A stretch of DNA of 64,000 bases from Bradyrhizobium stylosanthis (GTDB lineage: Bacteria; Pseudomonadota; Alphaproteobacteria; Rhizobiales; Xanthobacteraceae), in NCBI RefSeq assembly GCF_001641335.1, contig NZ_LVEM01000007.1, positions 62,001 to 126,000 of the forward strand. The letters run 5' to 3'. Below the pieces are notes generated by a model, which worked only from the letters and a program-made list of their open reading frames with translations, had not been told where the DNA came from and ran no database searches. The number at the start of each line of letters is the position of its first letter. The stretch's first letter is position 1. A program made the translations under genes and the position numbers. Of this stretch, positions 33,095 to 41,680 are shown one piece after another.

Positions 33095-34153
33095 TCACTT
33101 GAACCAGTGTACCAGCGCGATGCTGATCCCAAGCAGCAGCATCAGCGACAGCGTCACGGCCGCCGTCACCCTGCCCCCGACATTGGCCAGCACGCGGACG
33201 TCGACGCCGAGACCGAGTGCCGCCATCGACACCACCGTGAGGAAGCTCGTGATCTTCGTCACCGGTCCGACCACCGTGCTCGGCACGATCTCGAGGGAAC
33301 GCAGGGTCGCCAGCGCGAGGAAGCCCAGGATGAACCACGGCACCAAGCGGAAGAAGCCGACACTGGTCTTCTTGGCGTCGCTCTGCCAGCGCGAGGCGGC
33401 CAGAGAGAGACCGACGACGACGGGACCCAGCATCAGGACGCGCATCAGCTTCACCAGCGTGCCGATCTGGGTCGAGATGAGCCCCGCCGGCACCGTCGCC
33501 GCCAGCACCTGCGGCACCGCGTAAACGGTGAGACCGGCGAGAATGCCGTATTGAGTGGCGGACAGTTGCAGCAGCGGGATCAGCAGCGGCAGACCCAGCA
33601 CCATCATCACGCCGAGGATGGCGGTGAAGGAGATCGAGGATGCGATCTCGTCGTTGTTGGCACCGATGATCGGCGCCACGGCGGCAATCGCCGAATTGCC
33701 GCAGATCGAGTTGCCGCAGGCAATCAGGATGGACAGGCGCGTCGACAGGCCGAGCAGCCGGCTGAGGCCGAAGGAGACGCAGAGCGCGATCACGACGACG
33801 GCGGCAATGGAGGCGAGCAGCGCGATGCCCGAAGCCGCGATCGCGGCGAAGCTGATCGAGGCACCCAGCAGCATGACCGCGACTTCCAGCAGCTGCTTGG
33901 CGCTGAAGGCGATGCCGGCCTGCCAGCGCGGTGCCGGTTTCCAGAAGCTGCGCAGCGCCATGCCGAGCAGGATCGCCATCACCAGCGCCTCGACATAGGG
34001 GTGCTCGAACACGCCCAGTTCCGCCCGCTCGAGCAGGGCCGAGACGCCGGCAACGAGAATGCAAAGGAGGATGCCGGGAATCAGCGCCGCGATGCGGCTG
34101 ACGGCGGTGGCCGGCTTGGAATCGGCCTGGCTGGATGCTTGATTCTGCGACAC
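33095..34153 (-). CDS. YeiH-family putative sulfate exporter
   Basis: A 352-residue membrane protein with about ten hydrophobic segments. The family core is visible: LAVMLLGASISFAAI-like segment (residues about 90-105), ILIACGNSICGNSAIAAVAP (about 143-162) and MAALGLGVDVRVL near the C-terminus. The YeiH / UPF0324 (Cons_hypoth698) family is described as putative sulfate or sulfite exporters and accompanies taurine and sulfonate degradation genes in other bacteria. It converges on the SsuABC-like importer genes. A 17-base palindrome lies in front of it. Confidence 0.9.
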   Translation of the reverse strand: MSQNQASSQADSKPATAVSRIAALIPGILLCILVAGVSALLERAELGVFEHPYVEALVMAILLGMALRSFWKPAPRWQAGIAFSAKQLLEVAVMLLGASISFAAIAASGIALLASIAAVVVIALCVSFGLSRLLGLSTRLSILIACGNSICGNSAIAAVAPIIGANNDEIASSISFTAILGVMMVLGLPLLIPLLQLSATQYGILAGLTVYAVPQVLAATVPAGLISTQIGTLVKLMRVLMLGPVVVGLSLAASRWQSDAKKTSVGFFRLVPWFILGFLALATLRSLEIVPSTVVGPVTKITSFLTVVSMAALGLGVDVRVLANVGGRVTAAVTLSLMLLLGISIALVHWFK

Positions 34154-34204
34154 AAATTTCTCCCGGAGGAGAAGGATTTATACGCAGCGCGACCCGTTTG
34201 GGAA

Positions 34205-34221
34205 ATATGTTTTCGACATAT
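34205..34221 (-). promoter_or_regulatory. Candidate operator ATATGT-N5-ACATAT before the exporter gene
   Basis: ATATGTTTTCGACATAT is a perfect inverted repeat with 6-base arms, 52-68 bases before the yeiH-like start codon. Its shape fits a LysR-type or similar dimeric regulator. No LysR gene is nearby. Confidence 0.4.
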
Positions 34222-34224
34222 CAG

Positions 34225-34250
34225 GGCCGAGGGAAGTTCTGTCCTCGGCC
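34225..34250 (-). terminator. Hairpin downstream of the 72-residue protein gene
   Basis: GGCCGAGG (34225-34232) and CCTCGGCC (34243-34250) form a perfect 8-base stem with a 10-base loop, 15 bases after the stop codon of the gene at 34265-34483. It separates that gene from the downstream exporter gene on the same strand. Confidence 0.6.
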
Positions 34251-34264
34251 GGGAATAATCGGGC

Positions 34265-34483
34265 TCAGAAGATCAGATTCTTGGCCAGTGAAGCGACGCG
34301 GGCAAAGCCGTCATAGATGCCCGGCTCGAAGAAGGCGGCACGCGCCAGCACGATGCCAGCGACCAGCGACCAGAACACCGTGGTGCCGGCCCGCAGCAGG
34401 AGCTTCGAGGCACGCGACTTGGGCTGGGCGTCCGTTGCGGACACCAGTTGCTCGCCGAAGGGCTCAAATCCGGTACGTTCCAT
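34265..34483 (-). CDS. Small single-span membrane protein, unknown function
   Basis: A 72-residue protein starting MERTGFEPFGEQLVS, with a central hydrophobic segment TTVFWSLVAGIVLARAAFF and a short C-terminal tail. It has its own hairpin downstream. A longer start at 34540 adds residues that look less coding. It has no recognised family. Position beside the exporter gene may be meaningful but gives no function. Confidence 0.55.
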   Translation of the reverse strand: MERTGFEPFGEQLVSATDAQPKSRASKLLLRAGTTVFWSLVAGIVLARAAFFEPGIYDGFARVASLAKNLIF

Positions 34484-34646
34484 GGTCGTCAATCCATCAA
34501 TTTCTGACGGAAATGTCGTCGTTTCGGCCCCAAACAGCAATGGAAGCGATTGGCGTTTTTGCCCCCGGGAGGGGAAACTCCTTCCGTCGGAGGGTCCCGA
34601 GGCAACAGTTTTGTTCTTCCGGCCTATTGGGGCACCGGCGGCCGGT

Positions 34647-35360
34647 CTACAGGGCCAGATAGCGGCGGCGAATGCCGTCGTTGGCCTTCAGTTCGTCGAT
34701 TCCGGCGGCATAGACGATCTGGCCCTTGTCGATGACCGTGGCATGGCTCGCCAGCCCCAGGCAGAAATGCATGTTCTGCTCGGCGATCAGCACGGTCGAG
34801 CCGAGCGAGCGGAGCTGGCGCAGCAGTTCGCCTATCCGCTGCACGATGATCGGCGCGAGGCCTTCGCTCGGCTCGTCCAGCAGCAGCAGCGCGGGGTTTC
34901 CCATCAGCGTGCGCGCGATCGCCAGCATCTGCTGCTCGCCGCCGGAGAGACGCCCCGCGATGCGATGGCGCAGCGGCTCCAGCAGCGGGAAGACCTCGTA
35001 GATGCGCTTGATCGGCCATTCGTCCTGGCCGTCCGGCCCCTTCTTGCGACCGATGACGAGATTGTCCTCGACCGTGTGCTCCGGAAAGATCTGGCGATCC
35101 TCCGGGACGAACCCGAGACCCGCGCGCGCGATAACGTGCGGCTTCCGGCCCGAGATCACCGCACCGCGCAGGCTGACCTTGCCGCGCCGCGGCGGCGCGA
35201 GGCCCATGATCGCCTTCATCGTGGTGGACTTGCCGGCACCGTTGCGGCCGAGCAGCGCCATGGTCTCGCCCTGCCGCACCGAGAGGCCGACGCCGAACAG
35301 GATCTGGCTCGTGCCGTAATAGACGTCGAGGTCGGCGACTTCGATGACGGGAGCGCTCAT
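34647..35360 (-). CDS. livF: Branched-chain amino acid-type ABC ATPase LivF
   Basis: A 237-residue ATPase with Walker A GRNGAGKST (about residues 37-45), signature LSGGEQQMLAIARTL and Walker B LLLLDEPSEGLAP. The latter with SEGLAP is typical of LivF. It is the last gene of a five-gene Liv importer and overlaps livG by 4 bases. Such HAAT transporters import branched-chain amino acids, amides, urea or aromatic acids. The divergent acyl-CoA synthetase operon suggests an organic acid substrate. Confidence 0.94.
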   Translation of the reverse strand: MSAPVIEVADLDVYYGTSQILFGVGLSVRQGETMALLGRNGAGKSTTMKAIMGLAPPRRGKVSLRGAVISGRKPHVIARAGLGFVPEDRQIFPEHTVEDNLVIGRKKGPDGQDEWPIKRIYEVFPLLEPLRHRIAGRLSGGEQQMLAIARTLMGNPALLLLDEPSEGLAPIIVQRIGELLRQLRSLGSTVLIAEQNMHFCLGLASHATVIDKGQIVYAAGIDELKANDGIRRRYLAL

Positions 35361-36112
35361 GCGGCGGCTCCCGCATGTTCGGTACCTAGATAGGCGTCGA
35401 TCACCGCGGTGTTGTTGCGGATCTCGTCCGGCGTGCCGGTCGCGAGGATGCGGCCGTAGCAGAGCACGACGATCTTCGGGGCGATCTTGAACACGATGTC
35501 CATGTCGTGCTCGATGAAGACGACGGTGATCTTCTGGGTCTCCCAGAGCTCGCGCACCTTGTCGATCATGCGCCAGCGCTCTTCCGGCCCCATGCCGGCG
35601 GTCGGCTCGTCCAGCAGTAGCACCTTTGGTTCGAGCACCAGCGCCAGCGCGATGTCGAGCAGCTTCTGGTCGCCATGCGACAGCGTCGCGGCGGTGCGAT
35701 GACGCTTGCTTGCCAGGCCTAGCAGCTCCATCACATGCTCGGCGCGGTCGCGCGTCTCGGGCAATGGAAACCGCTTGTGCAGCACCGCGGACGAGCGCTG
35801 GTCGGCGCTGACTGCGGCCAGCATGGTCTCCTGCACGGTGAGCGACTTGAAGATGCTGGCGACCTGGAAGGCGCGGCCGATGCCGTGGCGCACGATCTCC
35901 GGCGGCGAACGGCCGGCAAGATCGACGCCGTCGAGCAGCACCTGCCCGGAATCAGGCTTCAAGGCGCCGGTGATCAGGTTGAAGAACGTACTCTTGCCGG
36001 CGCCGTTCGGGCCGATCACCGCGGTGAGCGAGCCGTCGGGAAATTCGAGCGAGACGTCGTTGGTCGCCTTCACGCCGCCAAAGGATTTCGCGAGGTTGCG
36101 GATCTCGAGCAT
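35357..36112 (-). CDS. livG: Branched-chain amino acid-type ABC ATPase LivG
   Basis: A 251-residue ATPase with Walker A GPNGAGKST (about residues 34-42), the GIGRAFQVASIFKSLTV stretch typical of LivG, signature-equivalent LSHGDQKLLDIALAL (SHGDQ in place of SGGQ) and Walker B VLLLDEPTAGMGPEE. It pairs with LivF on the LivHM channel. The start MLEIRNLAKSF lies 2 bases after the livM stop codon. Confidence 0.94.
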   Translation of the reverse strand: MLEIRNLAKSFGGVKATNDVSLEFPDGSLTAVIGPNGAGKSTFFNLITGALKPDSGQVLLDGVDLAGRSPPEIVRHGIGRAFQVASIFKSLTVQETMLAAVSADQRSSAVLHKRFPLPETRDRAEHVMELLGLASKRHRTAATLSHGDQKLLDIALALVLEPKVLLLDEPTAGMGPEERWRMIDKVRELWETQKITVVFIEHDMDIVFKIAPKIVVLCYGRILATGTPDEIRNNTAVIDAYLGTEHAGAAA

Positions 36113-36114
36113 GG

Positions 36115-37134
36115 CTAGCGCCCCTCGCCTGCGTCGCGCCGCTGCGCAAACCATTCGGCGACGAAGTCGAGCAGGCCTTTGCGCAGACCGAGCGCGAAGA
36201 ACAGGATGACCACGCCGAGCACGATGCCGTGATATTCGGTGAAGCGCGTGACGGTGTCGTTGAGCAGCAGCAAGAGCACCGTGCCGACCATCGGCCCGAG
36301 GAAGGTCGAGACGCCGCCGAGCATGTTGATGAAGATGCCCTCGCCCGAGATCGTCCAATAGGCGAACTCCGGATAGGCGCCGGAGACGAACAGCGCCATG
36401 ACCATGCCGCCCATCGATGCGAACAGTGCCGCCAGCACGAACACCGTGAGTTTTGCACGCCAGACGTCGATGCCGAGGAAGCTCGCGCGCGCGGCATTGT
36501 CGCGGATCATGCGCAGCGTGTAGCCGAACGGCGATTGCGCGATCTGGCGCATCGCGAGCAGGCCGAGGACCAGCAGCGCGCAGCTCGCGATATAGAGATG
36601 AACGTGATTGGCCAGATTGATGCCGAGGAAGGCGGGCCGTGGAATGCCGCCGCGCAGGCCCTGATCCCCGCCGGTGAAGGAGGCCCAGGACAGGATGGTC
36701 GAGTGGATCAGCATCTGGAAGGCGAGCGTGACGAAGGCGAAGTAGATCTCCTTCAGCCGCACGCAGATCGCGCCGATGACGGCCGCGACGGCCGCGGTGA
36801 TCGCCAGCGTCGCGACGAAGGCGACCGGAATGGGCACGCCGAGCTTCTGCATGATCAGGCCGAAGCTGTAGGCGCCAAGGCCGAAGAACATGCCGTGACC
36901 GAACGAGGTCAGGCCGGTGTAGCCCACCAGCAGATTGAGCGAGGTCGCGAACAGGCCGTAGGCCGAACAGCGGATGACGAAGTCGAGCAGCGCCTTGCTG
37001 CCGGTGAAGAGCGGCAGGCTCGCCAGCACGGCGAAGGCGATGAGCGCGATCAGCACGTCGCGATAGCGTTGCAGCGCTGCACCGCTGCGCACGGGCGCCA
37101 GCCTCTCGGCGCGTCCGGCCTCGAGCTCGGTCAT
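36115..37134 (-). CDS. livM: Branched-chain amino acid-type ABC permease LivM
   Basis: A 339-residue permease with about ten hydrophobic segments. The LivM-type motif NLLVGYTGLTSFGHGMFFGL lies near residues 68-87, and the LRMIRDNAARASFLGIDVWR coupling region near 210-229. It forms half of the channel with LivH. The two genes overlap by 4 bases. Confidence 0.94.
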   Translation of the reverse strand: MTELEAGRAERLAPVRSGAALQRYRDVLIALIAFAVLASLPLFTGSKALLDFVIRCSAYGLFATSLNLLVGYTGLTSFGHGMFFGLGAYSFGLIMQKLGVPIPVAFVATLAITAAVAAVIGAICVRLKEIYFAFVTLAFQMLIHSTILSWASFTGGDQGLRGGIPRPAFLGINLANHVHLYIASCALLVLGLLAMRQIAQSPFGYTLRMIRDNAARASFLGIDVWRAKLTVFVLAALFASMGGMVMALFVSGAYPEFAYWTISGEGIFINMLGGVSTFLGPMVGTVLLLLLNDTVTRFTEYHGIVLGVVILFFALGLRKGLLDFVAEWFAQRRDAGEGR

Positions 37135-38033
37135 GCCGCCTCCTTGCCGAACAGGCCGGTGGGTTTGGAGACCAGCACGATGACCATGAACAGGTACATC
37201 AGACCTTCCGTGAACAGCGGAAAGCCGAGCGAGCCGAACGACCTGATAAGGCCGAGCAGCAACGCGCCGATCAGTGCGCCCAGGATCGAGCCCATGCCGC
37301 CGATCACGGTGACGATGAAGGACTCGATCAGCACGGAAAATCCCATGCCTGGAGTCAACGAGCGCACGGGTGCGGCCAGCGCACCGGCAAGGCCCGCCAG
37401 CATGCCGCCGAGCGCGAACACGCCGCCATAGATCAAGCCGGTGTTGATGCCGAGCGCGGAGACCATGCCGGGGTTATGGGCCGCGGCGCGGATCACCTTG
37501 CCGATGCGTGTGCGCGACAGGCCCGCGCCAAGCACGATGGCCGCGACAAGCGCGACGCCGATCAGCAAGAGATAATACGGCGGCACCACGCCGCCCGCGA
37601 TGAACAGCGGCATCACCTGGAACGCGGACGGCATGCCCATCGCCTTGAACTCGGGTCCCCAGATGAGGCGCACCACATCGTCGAAGATCAGCACGAAGGC
37701 GTAGCAGACCAGCAACTGCATCAGCACGTCCGCACCATAGACGCGACTCATGAAGACGCGCTCGAAGACCAGGCCGAGAACCGCGGTGCCGGCCGCACCC
37801 GCCAGCATCGCGAGCGCGAAGCTGCCGGTGAGCTGATAGGCCGTCATCGCGAAATAGGCGCCGAACATGTAGAAGGCGCCGTGGCTGAAATTGACGACCT
37901 TGAGCACGCCGAAGATCAGCGTCAGCCCGACCGCGACCAGGAACAGCAGCATGCCGATAATGAGGCCGCTGGTGGTTTGCGTCACCAGGCAGGCGGAGCT
38001 GGCAAGACAGCCGGCGAGCGCGTCGAGATCCAC
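37131..38033 (-). CDS. livH: Branched-chain amino acid-type ABC permease LivH
   Basis: A 300-residue permease with about eight hydrophobic segments, the LivH motif LTLIFGVLKVVNFSHGAFYM near residues 36-55 and IRAAAHNPGMVSALGIN near 180-196. A GTG start at 38033 gives the usual length, and the codons before it look non-coding. It follows the binding-protein gene by 83 bases. Confidence 0.9.
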   Translation of the reverse strand: MDLDALAGCLASSACLVTQTTSGLIIGMLLFLVAVGLTLIFGVLKVVNFSHGAFYMFGAYFAMTAYQLTGSFALAMLAGAAGTAVLGLVFERVFMSRVYGADVLMQLLVCYAFVLIFDDVVRLIWGPEFKAMGMPSAFQVMPLFIAGGVVPPYYLLLIGVALVAAIVLGAGLSRTRIGKVIRAAAHNPGMVSALGINTGLIYGGVFALGGMLAGLAGALAAPVRSLTPGMGFSVLIESFIVTVIGGMGSILGALIGALLLGLIRSFGSLGFPLFTEGLMYLFMVIVLVSKPTGLFGKEAA

Positions 38034-38116
38034 GGGAGCACTTTCATGGCAGCGCGCCGGGCATGGCGCGGAAAACAAATGGCGGAGACGGTCGCCCGCC
38101 TCCGCCGCGCGTCAGA

Positions 38117-39376
38117 TCAGGTGTAGCCCTTGCTCTTCTTCCACTCGGCTTCGAGCTCGAAGATGGTCTTCCAGTCGCCGGCCTTGACCTCGGGCACATA
38201 GGGCTCCTGCGGGATCGTGGTGCCCCATCCGATGGCATAGCCGACCAGCGTGTGGTCGTCGCCGCGCATGGTGACGGTGCCGTCGGCGCCGAACGGGCAC
38301 TTGATGGTGAGGCCCTTCAGGACCTCCGCGAGCTTCTTGCCGTCGGCGGAGTTCGCCTTCTTCGCGGCCTCGGCCAGGAACATCACCGCGGTCGCGTTCT
38401 GCCACGACCAATTGGTCGGATATTCGTTGTACTTGGCCCGGTAGGCATCGCCCCAGGCCGCATTCTCCGGCGTGGTCGGGAAGGTCTTGATGTAGCGGTT
38501 GCCGGAGTGGATGCCCTTCGGCAGGTTCTTCACCACGGTGAGCGCGGTGTAGTCGGCCATGTTGACCGCGAACACCTCCATCTGGCTGAACATCGCGTAG
38601 ATATTGGCCTGGTCGATGTAGGAGGTGAGATCGCCGCCCCACAGGCAGGAGTACAGCGCCTGGGGCTTCGCCTGCAAAATCTTCGTCACCACCTCGGTGT
38701 AGTCGGGCTGGAACAGCTTTGGCCAGGACTCGCTGATGACCTCGACATCGGGCGCGAAGCGCTTCAGGTACAGCGTGAACTCGCCGGTCGTGTCGCGGCC
38801 ATAGGCATAGTCGGGCGAGCAGGTCGCCCATTTCTTCAGGCCCTTGGCCTTGGCGATGGAGGCGGCGTAGCTGCCGCCGACGATGGAATCGTGGATGCCC
38901 TGGCGCACGCAACGGAATGCGTTCGGGATGTGCTGCTTGGGATCGGCGGTGAGCGAGGACGCTTCCGAGCAGGTGTGGATGCAGAGCACGCCGAGATCAC
39001 GCGCGACCTCATGCACGGCAAAGGACCCGGACGACGCCTCGCCGTCGAGCAGCAGCTCGCAGCCGTCGGTGTTGACGAGCTCGCGCGCGACGCGGGCGGC
39101 TTCCTGCGGCTGGCCCTTGGAGTCGCGGATCACCATCTCGATCTGCCGGCCGGCAAGGCCGCCGGCGGCGTTGACCTTCTCGACCTCGAGCATCACCGCA
39201 TTGCGCGAGGACGTGCCGAGTTGCGCGACGCGCCCCGACAAAATCGTGGGCATGCCGATCTTGATGGTCTTGGCTTGGGCACGCGCCACCCAGGGCGCGG
39301 CAACACTCATCGCACCGGCGCCCATCAGCGCCAGTGTTGAACGGCGGCTGATGCCCGGCGTGCGGGTCTTCGTCAT
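38117..39376 (-). CDS. Liv-type ABC substrate-binding protein with Tat-like signal
   Basis: A 419-residue exported protein. The N-terminus has a twin-arginine motif, SRRSTLALMGAGAMSVA (residues 10-26), with cleavage after WVARAQA. A Peripla_BP_6 fold follows: IKIGMPTILSGRVAQLGTSS, AGGLAGRQIEMVIRDSKGQP and SPDYAYGRDTTGEF. It captures the substrate for LivHMGF. The ligand is unknown; family members bind amino acids, amides and aromatic acids. It is the first gene of the Liv operon and is divergent from an acyl-CoA synthetase operon, sharing a region with a 16-base palindrome. Confidence 0.93.
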   Translation of the reverse strand: MTKTRTPGISRRSTLALMGAGAMSVAAPWVARAQAKTIKIGMPTILSGRVAQLGTSSRNAVMLEVEKVNAAGGLAGRQIEMVIRDSKGQPQEAARVARELVNTDGCELLLDGEASSGSFAVHEVARDLGVLCIHTCSEASSLTADPKQHIPNAFRCVRQGIHDSIVGGSYAASIAKAKGLKKWATCSPDYAYGRDTTGEFTLYLKRFAPDVEVISESWPKLFQPDYTEVVTKILQAKPQALYSCLWGGDLTSYIDQANIYAMFSQMEVFAVNMADYTALTVVKNLPKGIHSGNRYIKTFPTTPENAAWGDAYRAKYNEYPTNWSWQNATAVMFLAEAAKKANSADGKKLAEVLKGLTIKCPFGADGTVTMRGDDHTLVGYAIGWGTTIPQEPYVPEVKAGDWKTIFELEAEWKKSKGYT

Positions 39377-39481
39377 TTTCCCCTCCCTCTTTCGGGTCGG
39401 CGTTTCCAGTCCCTTGCCGGAGATCGTCTCGTCTCCGTGTTCCCAACAATTTCAGAGGCAGGGGGTGACGTCAAGACAAAC

Positions 39482-39497
39482 ATGAATTATGATTCAT
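39482..39497. promoter_or_regulatory. Palindrome ATGAAT-N4-ATTCAT in the Liv/acyl-CoA synthetase divergent region
   Basis: ATGAATTATGATTCAT is a perfect inverted repeat with 6-base arms in an AT-rich patch, 106-121 bases before the Liv binding-protein gene and 52-67 bases before the acyl-CoA synthetase start. It is the best candidate operator for the TetR-family regulator encoded two genes downstream. Confidence 0.55.
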
Positions 39498-39548
39498 CAT
39501 TCAGAATGGGAGGAAACGAGGCCGACAACCGGCCCGAAACCAGCGAAA

Positions 39549-41042
39549 ATGATCAACCTGTCGAGCTTCATCACCTTCCACGCGCGGCGCACGCCGCAGC
39601 GGTCTGCGCTGAAATATCGCGGCGAGGAGATTTCCTACGCCGTGTTCGACACGCGCATCCGGCAAGCGGCCGGCTGGCTCGCGGCGCAAGGCATCGGCGC
39701 GGGCGATGTCGTGGCCGTGCTGATGAAGAACAGCGCGGCGTTCCTCGAGCTGGTGTTTGCCACCAGCCATCTCGGCGCGGTGTTCCTGCCGATCAACTTC
39801 CGCCTCTCGCGCGACGAGGTCGGCTACATCGCCGGGAATGCCGGCGCGCGGCTGTTGATCGTCGATGAGGAATTGGCCGCGAATGCCACGGGCGCCAAGA
39901 CTGTTGTGCTGAACGACGCCGCGCAGCAGAGCATCTCGCACCTCGCAGGCGAGGCGGCCCCCGCCTCCATGCACGTGCGCCAGCCATCAGACCTGATGCG
40001 GCTGATGTACACGTCGGGCACGACGGACCGCCCCAAGGGCGTGATGCTCACTTACGATAATTTCTACTGGAAGTCGGCCGACCAGACCATCGCGCTGGGC
40101 TTAAGCGCCGAGACGCGGCTTCTCGTCGTCGGCCCGCTCTATCACGTCGGCGCGCTCGACCTGCCCGGCATCGCCGTGCTCTGGCATGGCGGCTTCATGC
40201 GTATCGAGCGCAATTTCGAACCTGAGAGCGCGCTTGCGGCGATCGCCGAGGACAGGCTCAACGCCGCCTGGTTCGCACCCGTGATGACCACGGCGATGCT
40301 GACCTGTCCGACCCGCGACCGCTACGACGTCTCCAGCCTGAAATGGGCGATCGGCGGCGGCGAGAAGACGCCGGAGCTGCGCATCCGCGCCTTCTCCGAA
40401 TACTTCCGCAATGCACGCTACATCGACGCCTATGGTCTCACCGAAACGGTCGGCGGCGACACCTTCATGGAAGCCGGCCGCGAGATCGAGAAGATCGGCT
40501 CCACGGGGCGCGCGATTGCCCATGTCGAGATCGAGATCCGCGACGAGGACGGCAAAAGGCTGCCGCCCAACGTCAACGGCGAAATCTGCCTGCGCGGCTC
40601 CAAGATCACGCGCGGCTATTGGAAGGACCCGGAGAAGACGGCATCGGCCTTCTTCGGCGACTGGTTCCGCTCCGGCGATGTCGGTTATCTCGACGACGAG
40701 GGCTTCCTGTACCTGACCGACCGCAGGAAGGACATGATCATCTCCGGCGGCGAGAACATCGCCTCCTCCGAGGTCGAGCGCGTCATCTACGATCTGCCCG
40801 AGGTGCGAGAGGTTGCGGTGATTGGGCTGCGCGATGCGCGCTGGGGCGAGCGTCCCGTCGCGATCGTCGTGCTGAGCGAGGGCGCTAGCCTCGCGCTCCC
40901 TGCCCTCACCGAGCATTGCCGCGCACGGCTGGCGAGCTTCAAGGTGCCGAAGCAGCTAATCATCCGCGACAGCCTGCCGCGCAATCCGAGCGGAAAAATC
41001 CTCAAGCGCGTGCTGCGCGCCGAGCTGGAGACGTCCGAATGA
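39549..41042 (+). CDS. AMP-dependent acyl-CoA synthetase
   Basis: A 497-residue adenylate-forming enzyme. Motifs seen are YTSGTTDRPKGVML (from about residue 154), the A5 motif YGLTETVGG, the GDWFRSGDVGYLDDEG hinge region and the catalytic lysine in PRNPSGKILKRVLR at the end. It activates a carboxylic acid to its CoA thioester via an acyl-AMP. The substrate (fatty, alicyclic or aromatic acid) is not defined. The start MINLSSFITFH was chosen because earlier codons look non-coding. It overlaps the TetR gene by 4 bases. Confidence 0.92.
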   Translation: MINLSSFITFHARRTPQRSALKYRGEEISYAVFDTRIRQAAGWLAAQGIGAGDVVAVLMKNSAAFLELVFATSHLGAVFLPINFRLSRDEVGYIAGNAGARLLIVDEELAANATGAKTVVLNDAAQQSISHLAGEAAPASMHVRQPSDLMRLMYTSGTTDRPKGVMLTYDNFYWKSADQTIALGLSAETRLLVVGPLYHVGALDLPGIAVLWHGGFMRIERNFEPESALAAIAEDRLNAAWFAPVMTTAMLTCPTRDRYDVSSLKWAIGGGEKTPELRIRAFSEYFRNARYIDAYGLTETVGGDTFMEAGREIEKIGSTGRAIAHVEIEIRDEDGKRLPPNVNGEICLRGSKITRGYWKDPEKTASAFFGDWFRSGDVGYLDDEGFLYLTDRRKDMIISGGENIASSEVERVIYDLPEVREVAVIGLRDARWGERPVAIVVLSEGASLALPALTEHCRARLASFKVPKQLIIRDSLPRNPSGKILKRVLRAELETSE

Positions 41043-41680
41043 CGCAAGCGAACGCCAAGGTGACAAAGCTCAACCGCGTCGAGCGCAACGCCTGGACCAA
41101 GCAGAAGATCTTCGATGCCGCAACGAAGGTCGTCGGCAAGCATGGTTACGCCGAAGCCTCCGTCGCCCGCATCACCGAAGAGGCCGGTGTCGCCCAGGGC
41201 ACCTTCTACAATCATTTCGAGAACCGCCAGGAGCTGCTCGACCAGCTGCTGCCCAAGATCGGCCTCGACATGGTCGAGTTCATCCGCGCCCGCACCGGTA
41301 CGGCGGATGCCGCGCGGCAGGAGATTTCGCGCTTCTCCGCCTTCTTCGACTTCATCCGCGAGGTGCCGGAATTTTTGCGCATCCTCAACGAGGCCGAGTT
41401 CTTCGCGCCGACCGGATACCAGAAGCATCTCGACAACATCTCGGTCGCCTATGTCCGCATTTTGCGGCGCGCGCGAGGGGCCGGCGCGATCACTGACTAC
41501 AGCGACGAGGAATTCGAGGCCATCGTCCACATGCTGATGGGCGCGCGGGGCTATCTCAGCCGCCGCTACTCCTATTCGGAAAACGGCGTCACCGCGGTGC
41601 CCGATCACGTCATCTCAGCCTATCGCAAGCTGATGACGCGCGGCCTTTTCAGCTCAACCGGAGATCAGGACCAGCCATGA
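41039..41680 (+). CDS. TetR-family transcriptional regulator
   Basis: A 213-residue regulator with an N-terminal TetR helix-turn-helix: KQKIFDAATKVVGKHGYAEA (about residues 21-40), then ITEEAGVAQGTFYNHFENRQELL. The C-terminal ligand domain is variable. It lies between the acyl-CoA synthetase and the monooxygenase genes with 4-base overlaps on both sides. It probably responds to the acid, its CoA ester or the ketone degraded by this operon and acts at the ATGAAT/ATTCAT palindrome. Confidence 0.94.
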   Translation: MTQANAKVTKLNRVERNAWTKQKIFDAATKVVGKHGYAEASVARITEEAGVAQGTFYNHFENRQELLDQLLPKIGLDMVEFIRARTGTADAARQEISRFSAFFDFIREVPEFLRILNEAEFFAPTGYQKHLDNISVAYVRILRRARGAGAITDYSDEEFEAIVHMLMGARGYLSRRYSYSENGVTAVPDHVISAYRKLMTRGLFSSTGDQDQP

